Part shown: piece by piece, positions 12,321 through 23,019 of the stretch
Layout: every line of letters begins with the position of its first letter
Numbering within the stretch: the stretch's first letter is position 1
NCBI GenBank assembly: GCA_905182275.1
Contig: CAJJAU010000058.1
Span: forward strand, 1 to 35,846
Reading direction: 5' to 3'
DNA from: a gamma proteobacterium HTCC2207
GTDB taxonomy: Bacteria > Pseudomonadota > Gammaproteobacteria > Pseudomonadales > Porticoccaceae
DNA: 35,846 nt
The notes under the pieces: model-generated
What the model was told of the DNA's origin: nothing
Seen by the model: the letters and a program-made list of their open reading frames with translations, nothing else
The model's database searches: none
Program-made: the position numbers and the translations under genes

Positions 12321-12570
12321 AGTAGTGATAAAAATGATTCGTGGATATCAGCTGGTAATTAGCCCGTTGCTGGGAAGTAATTGCCGCTTTCAGCCTACGT
12401 GCTCTTGTTACGCGCATGAAGCGATTGATCGGTTTGGTGTTTTCAAAGGGACCTATCTTTCAATCATTAGGATACTTAAGTGTCATCCATTTCATCCCGG
12501 TGGTTATGATCCTCTTATCGGTAATAGCGACATTCAAAAACCTCCTCATCAAAAACCAACAGAGTTATAG
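12313..12570 (+). CDS. yidD: Membrane protein insertion efficiency factor YidD
   Basis: This 85-residue protein is thought to help YidC-dependent membrane insertion. The ATG at 12313 begins [20 protein letters not shown], followed by the family core [15 protein letters not shown] with its conserved cysteines and the C-terminal [11 protein letters not shown]. The reading frame is open further upstream inside rnpA, but conservation begins at this ATG. It overlaps the end of rnpA by 8 bp and meets the yidC start region with little or no gap, which implies translational coupling. Confidence 0.95.
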   Translation: MRKVVIKMIRGYQLVISPLLGSNCRFQPTCSCYAHEAIDRFGVFKGTYLSIIRILKCHPFHPGGYDPLIGNSDIQKPPHQKPTEL

Positions 12571-12575
12571 TGAAT

Positions 12576-14264
12576 ATGGATTGGCAAAGAACAATATTAA
12601 TCGCCGGCATGGGCCTCGTTGCATGGATGTTAGTTATCCAATGGAATCAATTTCAGGATCAAGATTTGGTAGTACAGCCAAGCTATAGTGAGACGCAGTC
12701 TAACTATGGATCGGAACTGGAGTCTGTTGCAGGGATTACTAGTCCTCAAAATAGCGAAGAGCTCCCCCAGCTAGAATCGATGCCTCAGTCCAGTGCAAGT
12801 TTAGATTTAGCCCAACCTTCTTCAAATAGGAATCTTATTACTGCGAAGAATGATGTTATTGAAATTGTGATCGATCCCTTAGGTGGAGATATCGTTAGCG
12901 GCCTTCTACTTAAGCACTTCGATAAGAAGCCCGAGGATGGGGGACAACCGTTTCCAATTCTGCAAAATAGCAGAGACAATATTTATATTGCTAGAAGCGG
13001 TCTTATTGGTCCTAGTGGGACCGACACTGCAGAAGGGAGGCCCAAATTCTCTTTTGCGAACAGTAATTATATTTTAAGCGATGCTGAAGATACCCTTAAC
13101 ATAGACTTGGTACTCAATGACGGCGGTGTAAGGATCGTAAAACGCTTTACTCTTAATCGCAGTAGCTATGATATCGGTGTTCAGTACATTATTAACAATG
13201 GCTCAAGTGCTGATTGGAATGGAACCTTTTATGGTCAGATAAAAAGAGACTCTAAGCCGCCTGTCACAGATATTTCAGGGTTCAGTATGCAACCATTTCT
13301 TGGTGCCGCTATTCGTCAACCTGAGAAGAATTACGCTAAATTTGATTTTAGTGACATTGAGGACGAATCTATTAAGACCTCGATTGAAGGTGGTTGGGTT
13401 GCCATGGTTCAACATTATTTTGTCAGCGCATGGGTACCACCGGCTGACCAGCTAAACAATTTCACCTTACGTAAACTATCCAAACAAGATATGTATTTAA
13501 TGAGCTTTACTGGCGCGCCTATTAGCGTGCCGGTTGGTCAGGCAGCTGATTATAAGGCAAGTTTTTACATGGGCCCTAAGGACCAGGAAGCCCTTATTGG
13601 GATGGCTGAGTACTTGGACAGAACGTTAGATTATGGGTTTTTATGGATTTTAGCTGAACCTATCTTTAAAGCGATGAAAATAATCCACAGTGTTATTGGT
13701 AACTGGGGTTGGACGATTATATTATTAACCTTGGCCATTAAGTTAATTCTCTATCCGTTGTCAGCAGCAAGCTTAAAGTCTATGGCAAAGATGAGAAATC
13801 TCCAGCCACAAATGGTTCGGTTAAAAGAGCTTTATGGTGACGATCGGCAAAAGATGTCCCAAGAAACAATGAGCCTTTACAAGAAAGAGAAGGTTAATCC
13901 AGCGGGCGGTTGCTTCCCGATGCTGTTGCAAATGCCGGTTTTTATCTCACTGTACTGGGTGTTAATGGAGTCCGTAGAGATAAGACATGCTCCTTGGATA
14001 TTCTGGATTCAAGATCTTTCAGCAAAAGATCCGTACTTTGTGCTGCCACTTATTATGGGTGCAAGTATGTTTCTTATGCAGAAGTTGCAGCCGGCCCCAA
14101 CTGATCCGATGCAAGCCAAAATCATGCAAATTATGCCCATTGCATTCACCTTTTTGTTTATGACATTTCCTTCGGGCTTGGTTCTTTACTGGACGGTGAA
14201 TAATCTCTTATCAATGGCGCAACAGTGGTTTGTGAACCGCCAGTTGGTTAACAAAAAAAATTAG
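12576..14264 (+). CDS. yidC: Membrane protein insertase YidC
   Basis: YidC (Oxa1 family) inserts and folds inner-membrane proteins, alone or with SecYEG. From the ATG at 12576 it has 562 residues (E. coli 548). It has an N-terminal signal-anchor helix (MDWQRTILIAGMGLVAWMLV), then a large periplasmic beta domain, then the five-helix insertase core. The core includes NWGWTIILLTLAIKLILYPL and the hallmark FPMLLQMPVFISLYW, and it ends near FPSGLVLYWTVNNL. A GTG at 12570, overlapping the yidD stop, is an alternative start; the ATG is preferred because family members begin MD-x-x-R. F-type ATPase c subunit is a known YidC substrate. A strong terminator follows. Confidence 0.97.
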   Translation: MDWQRTILIAGMGLVAWMLVIQWNQFQDQDLVVQPSYSETQSNYGSELESVAGITSPQNSEELPQLESMPQSSASLDLAQPSSNRNLITAKNDVIEIVIDPLGGDIVSGLLLKHFDKKPEDGGQPFPILQNSRDNIYIARSGLIGPSGTDTAEGRPKFSFANSNYILSDAEDTLNIDLVLNDGGVRIVKRFTLNRSSYDIGVQYIINNGSSADWNGTFYGQIKRDSKPPVTDISGFSMQPFLGAAIRQPEKNYAKFDFSDIEDESIKTSIEGGWVAMVQHYFVSAWVPPADQLNNFTLRKLSKQDMYLMSFTGAPISVPVGQAADYKASFYMGPKDQEALIGMAEYLDRTLDYGFLWILAEPIFKAMKIIHSVIGNWGWTIILLTLAIKLILYPLSAASLKSMAKMRNLQPQMVRLKELYGDDRQKMSQETMSLYKKEKVNPAGGCFPMLLQMPVFISLYWVLMESVEIRHAPWIFWIQDLSAKDPYFVLPLIMGASMFLMQKLQPAPTDPMQAKIMQIMPIAFTFLFMTFPSGLVLYWTVNNLLSMAQQWFVNRQLVNKKN

Positions 14265-14267
14265 ATT

Positions 14268-14292
14268 AAGGCCCCAGTAGGGGCCTTTTTTT
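14268..14292 (+). terminator. Rho-independent terminator after yidC
   Basis: A perfect 8-bp stem AAGGCCCC/GGGGCCTT with loop AGTA is followed by a run of T (seven T including the stem end). It begins 4 bp after the yidC stop and ends the rpmH-yidC transcript. mnmE starts only 18 bp downstream. Confidence 0.9.
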
Positions 14293-14309
14293 CTGGCATA
14301 CTGAAATCT

Positions 14310-15677
14310 ATGTTACAAAACGACAAAGACACCATTGTTGCTATAGCTACAGCCACTGGCCGCGGTGGTGTTGGTGTAGTGCGCCTTTCTGGCGAAAATC
14401 TCAGCGCTTATATTGAAGGCATTATCGGGCGGAAAGTTAGTCCACGCCAGGCAAGCTACTGTCGATTTTTAGATTCTGCGGGATCAACTATTGATGAGGG
14501 CGTCGCGCTGTATTTCCCCGCTCCGAACTCATTTACAGGAGAGTCGGTTTTAGAGCTTCAGGGTCATGGTGGGATGGTTATTCTAGATTCTTTGGTACAG
14601 CGATGTGTGTCTCTTGGCGCCAGAGTCGCTAGGCCGGGAGAGTTTAGTGAGAGAGCTTTTTGTAATGACAAAATGGACTTAGCGCAGGCTGAGGCGATAG
14701 CGGATCTAATTGATGCATCTTCGGTAGAGGCGGCTAAATCGGCGGTCAGATCGATGCAGGGTGAGTTTTCTAAGCTTATTAATCAGCTGGTAGAGGAAAT
14801 GATCCAAATTCGCATCTATGTTGAAGCGGCCATTGATTTCCCAGAGGAGGAAATCGACTTTTTACAGGATGAAAAGCTTTTTTCAAATTTAGATAAACTC
14901 TCATCAGATATATCGCGCGTGCTAGAAAAAGCACAACAGGGTTCATTGCTAAAAGATGGGCTAACGTTGGTGCTAGCAGGAAGACCTAATGCAGGTAAGT
15001 CTAGCTTATTAAATTCGCTTGCCGGGAATGATACAGCTATTGTGACCTCGGTGGCTGGTACGACCAGGGATGTTTTGCGTGAAAAGATCGTCCTCAATGG
15101 GCTACCGCTCAATATTGTAGATACAGCAGGGTTGCGCGATACCGATAATGAAATAGAAGCGGAGGGTGTGCGAAGAGCCTGGCGTGAGATCGAGGCCGCA
15201 GACCAAATTCTGTTTATTGTTGATTCCACGCAAGACAGCGTTCCAGAATTAGAGTCTGTTTGGCCCGAATTCTTTGATCGGTATCCAAACTCAAACCAAC
15301 AATTGACATTGGTATTGAACAAGATTGATCTATCAGGGCTCGCCCCTGGAGCTGTGCCGGGCGCTCAAAAAACCTTCGCCATATCAGTGAAGGAGCAAAC
15401 AGGATTCGATACACTTGTTGATCATTTGCAGAAGAGTGCCGGCTTTCTTGGACATTCGGAGGGGCTTTTCTCGGCACGGAGGCGGCATCTAGTTTCTTTA
15501 GAGAACGCACTTAATCTCATCACTATTGGTATTGCCCAGCTGCGCGATGCTGGGGCGGGTGAATTACTCGCTGAAGACCTGCGCCAAGCACAAAAGGAGC
15601 TTTCCGAAATCACTGGCCTGTTCACTTCAGATGATTTGTTAGGCAGGATTTTTTCTTCCTTTTGCATTGGAAAGTGA
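14310..15677 (+). CDS. mnmE: tRNA uridine-5-carboxymethylaminomethyl GTPase MnmE (TrmE)
   Basis: This GTPase works with MnmG to modify wobble U34 of tRNAs. It is 455 residues (E. coli 454). The N-terminal formyl-tetrahydrofolate-binding domain starts DTIVAIATATGRGGVGVVR. The G domain follows with P-loop GRPNAGKS (224-231), DTAGLRDT and NKIDL. The protein ends with the catalytic CIGK motif (452-455), so it is complete. It lies just after a strong terminator and has no clear Shine-Dalgarno sequence in the short leader. Its promoter is therefore probably inside the 3' end of yidC, or transcription reads through. Downstream is the A+T-rich gap before dnaA. Confidence 0.98.
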   Translation: MLQNDKDTIVAIATATGRGGVGVVRLSGENLSAYIEGIIGRKVSPRQASYCRFLDSAGSTIDEGVALYFPAPNSFTGESVLELQGHGGMVILDSLVQRCVSLGARVARPGEFSERAFCNDKMDLAQAEAIADLIDASSVEAAKSAVRSMQGEFSKLINQLVEEMIQIRIYVEAAIDFPEEEIDFLQDEKLFSNLDKLSSDISRVLEKAQQGSLLKDGLTLVLAGRPNAGKSSLLNSLAGNDTAIVTSVAGTTRDVLREKIVLNGLPLNIVDTAGLRDTDNEIEAEGVRRAWREIEAADQILFIVDSTQDSVPELESVWPEFFDRYPNSNQQLTLVLNKIDLSGLAPGAVPGAQKTFAISVKEQTGFDTLVDHLQKSAGFLGHSEGLFSARRRHLVSLENALNLITIGIAQLRDAGAGELLAEDLRQAQKELSEITGLFTSDDLLGRIFSSFCIGK

Positions 15678-15783
15678 CCGAAAATAGCAATAAGGTCACC
15701 CTATTAAATATAAATTTTTTGCTAAATCAATAACCATCCAAATATCTCCCTTAAACACTGTTTTCTAACTGCATATATACAGG

Positions 15784-15792
15784 TTATGCACA
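15784..15792 (+). promoter_or_regulatory. DnaA box (TTATGCACA)
   Basis: This 9-mer is an exact match to the TTATNCACA DnaA-box consensus, in a non-coding region about 320 bp upstream of dnaA. It is the only exact match seen in either candidate origin gap. It may serve initiation or dnaA autoregulation. Confidence 0.6.
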
Positions 15793-15856
15793 AAAATAGG
15801 TTATTTAATGATCAGTAATTGAGTTTTATTTGTGAGTAAAATAAAACTTGTTATTT

Positions 15857-15884
15857 TTTAAACCATTGATTTAAATGGTTTAAA
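15857..15884. repeat. Perfect 11-bp inverted repeat upstream of dnaA
   Basis: The arms TTTAAACCATT and AATGGTTTAAA are separated by GATTTA. The element lies in the A+T-rich part of the gap, between the DnaA-type sites at 15831 and 15918. It has no terminal T-run, so a protein-binding site or cruciform is more likely than a terminator. Function is unknown. Confidence 0.55.
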
Positions 15885-15963
15885 TTAAAATTCAGTATTA
15901 AACCCCCTTGTTTTTTTTGTGGATAGTCTAGATTTTCTTGTATACACTGCATTAACAATAAAT

Positions 15964-15989
15964 TTTTTTAGTAATGCGTTACTAAAAAA
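15964..15989. repeat. Perfect 11-bp inverted repeat in the dnaA leader region
   Basis: The arms TTTTTTAGTAA and TTACTAAAAAA enclose the loop TGCG. The stem is A/T-rich, flanked by A- and T-runs, and symmetric on both strands. It could act as a weak bidirectional terminator for mnmE or as an operator. It lies about 125 bp before the dnaA start. Confidence 0.5.
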
Positions 15990-16113
15990 GATGTATGTGA
16001 CTTTCTTTGGGGGCAGTTTGAAGGATAAATTCAAAATTTTTGGTGCCGTTAGCGCTCAATTTGAAACCTCTCTGCTCTTCGTGCAGAACGGGCAACTATA
16101 GTGGTGGATCGAA

Positions 16114-17532
16114 ATGCAGATTGATCTCGCTTCCACTGTTTGGCCGCAGTGCCAAGCTCAGTTGCGTGGTGAGCTTCCCGAACAGCAGTTTAATACCTGG
16201 ATTCGACCGCTGGTTGCGCAGGCAGGGTTGGATGGCGACCGAGTGCAGTTGTTGGCGCCGAACCGGTTCATTGAAGAGTGGGTGAAAAACAAATTTTCTG
16301 CGCGGATTCAAGAGTTGATGGATCGGTTGTGTGGGCGCAAGGTTAGCGTAGAGGTGATCGTTGCCGTGAGTCAGTATGATGGCGATCATGGGTTAGCTTT
16401 GATCAGCAGCAATACCGAACAGGACAGCGGCTCCGGTTGGAGCGCTGTTGCGCAAGACCAGGAAAAACCGCAGGCTCCAGCCATTATTACTTCGGCAGCA
16501 GAAAGTAGCTTAAAAACCAATTTAAATCGCAATTTCACTTTTGGTAGTTTTGTTGAGGGAAAATCCAACCAATTGGCCTTTGCGGCAGCTCGTCAGGTTG
16601 CCGAGAATCCGGGTGGTTCATATAATCCACTGTTTATTTACGGCGGTGTCGGGTTAGGTAAAACCCACCTAATGCACGCGGTCGGCCACGCAATGCGCGA
16701 AAAAAACCCCGAGGCAAAAATTGTTTACCTGCACTCTGAGCGGTTTGTTGCGGATATGGTTAAGGCGCTGCAGTTAAAAGCTATTGATGAGTTTAAGAGA
16801 TTCTATCGTTCAGTAGACGCACTCCTGATTGATGATATTCAATTTTTCGCTGGTAAAGAGCGTTCGCAGGAAGAGTTTTTCCATACCTACAATGCGCTGC
16901 TTGAGGGCGGCCAGCAAATGATTTTGACGTGCGACCGTTACCCGAAGGAAATTGATGGTGTGGAAGAAAGGTTGAAGTCAAGATTTGGATGGGGTTTAAC
17001 GGTTGCAGTTGAACCGCCAGAGTTAGAGACTAGGGCTGCTATTTTGATGAATAAGGCTGAGCAAGCTGGAATGGATCTGTCGAAAGATGCGGCGTTTTTT
17101 ATTGCTCAACGGATACGCTCTAACGTGAGAGAATTAGAGGGTGCCCTTAAGCGAGTTATGGCGCACGCTCAGTTTACTGGGCGCGTTATTGATATTGATT
17201 TAATTAGGGAATCCCTTAAAGATCTGTTGGCACTTCAAGACAAGCTAGTTACCATAGATAACATTCAGAGAGTTGTTGCTGACTATTATAAGCTTAAGAT
17301 GTCTGATATGTTGTCCAAGCGCAGAAGTCGTTCTGTTGCGCGGCCTCGGCAGTTAGCTATGTCTATCGCTAAGGAGCTTACCAGCCATAGTCTTCCAGAG
17401 ATTGGGGAGTCATTTGGCGGTAGAGATCACACTACGGTGCTCCATGCTTGCCGGAAGGTAAAGGAGCTAGAGGGTATGGACCGCGAAGTGCAGAGAGATC
17501 TAAAGAATCTGTATCGGGCCCTGTCCACTTGA
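16114..17532 (+). CDS. dnaA: Chromosomal replication initiator DnaA
   Basis: DnaA is the AAA+ ATPase that binds DnaA boxes, melts the origin and loads the helicase. It is 472 residues (E. coli 467). Domain I begins [19 protein letters not shown], and a low-complexity domain II lies near 100-135. Domain III carries Walker A GGVGLGKT (177-184) and Walker [10 protein letters not shown]. Domain IV has the DnaA-box-reading signature [12 protein letters not shown]. The ATG at 16114 is the first start in frame with the conserved N-terminus. The gene heads dnaA-dnaN-recF-gyrB, and the upstream gap contains DnaA-box-like sites that suggest autoregulation. Confidence 0.98.
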   Translation: MQIDLASTVWPQCQAQLRGELPEQQFNTWIRPLVAQAGLDGDRVQLLAPNRFIEEWVKNKFSARIQELMDRLCGRKVSVEVIVAVSQYDGDHGLALISSNTEQDSGSGWSAVAQDQEKPQAPAIITSAAESSLKTNLNRNFTFGSFVEGKSNQLAFAAARQVAENPGGSYNPLFIYGGVGLGKTHLMHAVGHAMREKNPEAKIVYLHSERFVADMVKALQLKAIDEFKRFYRSVDALLIDDIQFFAGKERSQEEFFHTYNALLEGGQQMILTCDRYPKEIDGVEERLKSRFGWGLTVAVEPPELETRAAILMNKAEQAGMDLSKDAAFFIAQRIRSNVRELEGALKRVMAHAQFTGRVIDIDLIRESLKDLLALQDKLVTIDNIQRVVADYYKLKMSDMLSKRRSRSVARPRQLAMSIAKELTSHSLPEIGESFGGRDHTTVLHACRKVKELEGMDREVQRDLKNLYRALST

Positions 17533-17582
17533 ATTTATTGGTTGATGGTTTTTGAGAGTAGAGTTGGAGATAATGAATTATT

Positions 17583-18680
17583 ATGAAATTTAGCTTATCG
17601 CGCGAAGCGCTTTTAAAGCCCTTACAGTTGGTGGTTGGTGTTGTTGAAAGGCGCCAAACATTACCAATATTGTCTAATGTGTTATTGAGTCTGGAGCAGT
17701 CCAGACTATCAATGACCGGAACTGATCTTGAGGTTGAGATAGTTGGCGTTACTGACATTGATGCGACAGGTGAAGATGGAGACGTAACTGTTTCGGCACG
17801 TAAGTTAGTTGATATTTGTCGGTCTCTCCCTGATGGGGCGATGGTTGATTTTTCAAGTAGCGACGGCAAGGCAACAATCAAAAGTGGGAGGAGCAAATTT
17901 ACGCTCTCGACGTTGCCTGCTAATGAGTTTCCTTCGGTAGATGAAGGCGAAAAAAGCGTGGAGTTCATGGTTGCTGGTTCAGTTCTTAAGGGGTTGATCG
18001 AGGCCACTTCCTTTGCCATGGCGCAGCAGGATGTAAGGTACTACCTTAATGGTATGCTTTGGGAGCTCAATGAAAACAAGCTTAGAGCCGTAGCGACAGA
18101 TGGCCATCGTATGGCGTTGTGTGATGGTATATGCGACGTGTCAGTGGTTGAGCCTATTACTTCGATTATTCCGCGGAAGGGTATTATTGAGCTGTCACGC
18201 TTACTTGACGAAAATGAGGTCAAGGTGGCTATGGGTTCTAACCATATTCGCGTAACAGGAGGCGACTATTGCTTTACCTCTAAGTTGGTAGATGGCGCTT
18301 ATCCTGATTATGACCGCGTTCTACCGAAAGGCGGCGATAAAATCGTTGTTGGGGATCGGGCAGAACTCAAGCAGGCATTCGGGCGAGCAGCGATTCTATC
18401 CAATGAAAAATATCGTGGAGTAAGGATTCTCTTGTCCGAGGGGTCTATAAAGATGGTAGCCAATAACCCAGAGCAGGAAGAGGCTGAGGAAGAGGTTTCT
18501 GTTAATTATTCTGGAGAAGATTTGGAGATCGGTTTTAACGTCAGTTATCTATTAGATGTATTATCTGTTATCACCGGCGCCGAAGTGCGCATCACCCTCT
18601 CTAATTCAAACAGTAGTGCTTTGGTCGAAGACGCTGCAGACGGTTCAGCGGTTTACGTCGTTATGCCCATGCGTCTTTAA
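17583..18680 (+). CDS. dnaN: DNA polymerase III beta sliding clamp
   Basis: This ring-shaped processivity clamp tethers DNA polymerase III to DNA. It is 365 residues (E. coli 366). The N-terminus MKFSLSREALLKPLQLV, the RRQTLPILSNVLL motif and the C-terminal YVVMPMRL, which forms part of the clamp-binding pocket, are all characteristic. It follows dnaA by 50 bp and precedes recF by 54 bp, as in most bacteria, so co-transcription with dnaA is likely. Confidence 0.98.
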   Translation: MKFSLSREALLKPLQLVVGVVERRQTLPILSNVLLSLEQSRLSMTGTDLEVEIVGVTDIDATGEDGDVTVSARKLVDICRSLPDGAMVDFSSSDGKATIKSGRSKFTLSTLPANEFPSVDEGEKSVEFMVAGSVLKGLIEATSFAMAQQDVRYYLNGMLWELNENKLRAVATDGHRMALCDGICDVSVVEPITSIIPRKGIIELSRLLDENEVKVAMGSNHIRVTGGDYCFTSKLVDGAYPDYDRVLPKGGDKIVVGDRAELKQAFGRAAILSNEKYRGVRILLSEGSIKMVANNPEQEEAEEEVSVNYSGEDLEIGFNVSYLLDVLSVITGAEVRITLSNSNSSALVEDAADGSAVYVVMPMRL

Positions 18681-18734
18681 TGATCTGCCGGGTAAGGCCG
18701 GACACAGAGTCTGGTTTTATTCGGCAAGGTACTT

Positions 18735-19823
18735 ATGCATATTACTCATCTTGAAATACATCAAGTACGAAACCTCCGAAGTCTGACGTTGGATTGTCAT
18801 AGCATGGCAAATATCGTTCATGGCGTTAACGGTAGTGGAAAGACCAGTTTACTTGAGGCCATACATTTGTTGGGGCGGGGTCGCTCTTTCCGTCATAGAG
18901 ACCTGCGATTGGTGGTTAGCCATGAGGCTGACGAGTTGGTTGTATCTGCTAAAGTGAACAAAACTGATCCTCTTAAAACACACCAGTTAGGCGTAAGACG
19001 CTCTTCTAGCGGTCAATTTGCAGCGCGCCTCGATGGGAAAACCATCCAGACAGCAGCTCAGCTAGCAACAGTTTTACCTCTACAACTGATAGATGCGCAA
19101 AGCTTTAATTTATTGGAGGGCGGGCCTCTTCAGCGGCGGCAGTTTTTGGATTGGGGAGTGTTCCACGTGGAACAGTCCTACTCTCAGTTGTGGGGTCGGT
19201 TTCAAAAGACACTAAAACAGCGGAATCAACTGCTACGTCATGGTAGAATAGATGCCGATTCGTTGCGTGCGTGGACAACCGAGCTCGTTCCGCTGGGGGA
19301 GCAGATTTCCACTTACCGCAAGCGCTATATTGAAGGGCTTATCCCACATATAGAGGCCGTGGCGAGGGAATTTGATGGGCTGGGCTCTCTGGATATTGAG
19401 TATTACCAAGGCTGGAGTGACGAAGTCTCTCTATCTGAGGCGATGGCACTCGACAACAAGCGTGACCTCGCTGTCGGTACCACTAGCCATGGTGCCCATA
19501 AGGCAGATATGCGGGTCAAAGTGGATGGGGCGCCCGCCGCGGATGTGCTGTCGCGGGGGCAAACTAAGTTACTCGTATATGCGCTAAAATTGGCGCAAGC
19601 AACATACTTTCGAGATCAGGCAGGGGAGTCTTGTGTGTTTTTACTTGATGATTTGCCTGCTGAGCTCGATTATCATCATCGCCAGCAGGTTGTGTCATGC
19701 TTATATGGTTTGAATTGTCAGTTCTTTGTAACTGGGGTAGATAAGAAAGATTTTGATGTTTTAGTGAAAGATAATGCGCACCAGATGTTCCACATGGAAC
19801 ATGGGGCGCTTACTGTCGGTTGA
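18735..19823 (+). CDS. recF: DNA replication and repair protein RecF
   Basis: RecF is an SMC-like ATPase that helps load RecA at gaps via RecOR. It is 362 residues (E. coli 357). It shows Walker A GVNGSGKT (30-37), the ABC-type signature LSRGQTKLL and Walker B FLLDDLPAELD. Two parS-type sequences are embedded in frame, one encoding VFHVEQ in the middle and one encoding MFHMEH near the C-terminus. These may constrain codon choice there. It lies between dnaN and gyrB. Confidence 0.97.
   Translation: MHITHLEIHQVRNLRSLTLDCHSMANIVHGVNGSGKTSLLEAIHLLGRGRSFRHRDLRLVVSHEADELVVSAKVNKTDPLKTHQLGVRRSSSGQFAARLDGKTIQTAAQLATVLPLQLIDAQSFNLLEGGPLQRRQFLDWGVFHVEQSYSQLWGRFQKTLKQRNQLLRHGRIDADSLRAWTTELVPLGEQISTYRKRYIEGLIPHIEAVAREFDGLGSLDIEYYQGWSDEVSLSEAMALDNKRDLAVGTTSHGAHKADMRVKVDGAPAADVLSRGQTKLLVYALKLAQATYFRDQAGESCVFLLDDLPAELDYHHRQQVVSCLYGLNCQFFVTGVDKKDFDVLVKDNAHQMFHMEHGALTVG
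19159..19174. promoter_or_regulatory. parS: parS site 1 (perfect palindrome) inside recF
   Basis: The 16-mer TGTTCCACGTGGAACA is identical to the chromosomal parS consensus bound by ParB. It lies within recF, codes for part of GVFHVEQ, and is about 10.5 kb from parAB. With parA and parB in the same window, this is very likely the ParB nucleation site for origin segregation. Confidence 0.93.
19786..19801. promoter_or_regulatory. parS: parS-like site 2 near the 3' end of recF
   Basis: TGTTCCACATGGAACA differs from the parS consensus at one central base (G to A), which also breaks perfect symmetry. It encodes MFHMEH close to the RecF C-terminus. It lies 627 bp from site 1 and probably binds ParB more weakly. 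Confidence 0.75.
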
Positions 19824-22259
<2,436 letters not shown>

Positions 22260-22287
22260 AGCTGATTAGCTACTCGGATTAGATGGC

Positions 22288-23013
22288 CTATCTAGACCCT
22301 GTTGTTTCTAGGCTGGCTGACACCCAGGAGTGCGCTTTTTCGGCCAATTCGCGCGCGCTGTAAGCAGACGAATCAAGAGGTGTGGCAAAATGGACATCTA
22401 TAGTCCCAGGATACTTTAGCCAGCTATCGGCTGGCCAATGTGCTCCGGCATTGTGCGCTAGGGGTACAACTGGCACATTAGCCAGCTTGGCTAAGGCAGC
22501 ACCTCCAGTTTTAAACGACCCTAATTTTCCGCTAGGATTTCTTGTCCCTTCTGGGTAAATTACCACTTTAATACCGTTCCTGAGCCGGTCTCGCCCCTGT
22601 TTCAAGACCTGCCGCATAGCAGCCCCGGGTTTAGAACGTTTTATAGCGATAGGCCCCATGGCTGCGATCGTCCAGCCAAAAAATGGCAGCCATAAGAGTT
22701 CTTGTTTTAACACGAAACTTGCCGGCTGTACTAACCACTGAATGTAAAAAGACTCCCAGGCACTTTGGTGGTTACTTAAAATCACGCAGGGGCCTGCGGG
22801 TAGATTTTCTAAGCCCGTAACGTTTACCTTTACACCGCACGTCAGGCGCAACCAGTTGAGTATCAGATAGTTACTAGTCGCCGCAAGGCTCTGACGACGA
22901 TTGAACGGGAGACCCCAAATAAAACACGAAGTGACACCTGAGGCCATTACGATTAGTAATAGGCCAAGATAAAAACAGCCCGATCGGGCTACCAACAATA
23001 AATATTTGAACAT
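22288..23013 (-). CDS. 1-acyl-sn-glycerol-3-phosphate acyltransferase-like protein (PlsC family)
   Basis: This 241-residue membrane-associated acyltransferase probably adds the second acyl chain to lysophosphatidate or acylates a related lysolipid. The catalytic HX4[DE] block is NHQSAWE (His82, Glu87), and the substrate-binding EGTR is at 155-158. An N-terminal hydrophobic segment (about 10-35) probably anchors it in the inner membrane. It starts 6 bp after glyS and is probably co-transcribed with glyQS. In Pseudomonas a similar acyltransferase also accompanies glyS, usually with gmhB, which is absent here. Family is clear; exact lipid substrate is not, so no symbol is given. Confidence 0.9.
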   Translation of the reverse strand: MFKYLLLVARSGCFYLGLLLIVMASGVTSCFIWGLPFNRRQSLAATSNYLILNWLRLTCGVKVNVTGLENLPAGPCVILSNHQSAWESFYIQWLVQPASFVLKQELLWLPFFGWTIAAMGPIAIKRSKPGAAMRQVLKQGRDRLRNGIKVVIYPEGTRNPSGKLGSFKTGGAALAKLANVPVVPLAHNAGAHWPADSWLKYPGTIDVHFATPLDSSAYSARELAEKAHSWVSASLETTGSR

Positions 23014-23019
23014 CCTGTC

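Larger units (their letters stand above)
15678..16113. other. Candidate origin B / dnaA control region (mnmE-dnaA gap)
   Basis: This is a 436-bp non-coding gap. It holds one exact DnaA box TTATGCACA (15784-15792) and two one-mismatch boxes, TGTGAGTAA (15831-15839) and TGTGGATAG (15918-15926). A 60-bp tract (15841-15900) is about 85% A+T. Two perfect inverted repeats with 11-bp arms lie at 15857-15884 and 15964-15989. This could be an origin or the autoregulatory region of dnaA, or both. A 60-codon open frame from GTG at 15919 is judged spurious. No convincing sigma70 promoter was identified. Confidence 0.45.

Noticed and set aside
15674-15699. GTGACC/GGTCAC inverted repeat after mnmE as a terminator
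   Set aside because: Only 6-bp arms with a 14-nt loop and no T-run after it; too weak to call.
15919-16101. 60-codon open frame from a GTG just upstream of dnaA
   Set aside because: It runs over a DnaA-box-like site and a perfect palindrome in a very A+T-rich region, has no ribosome-binding site and no recognisable motif.
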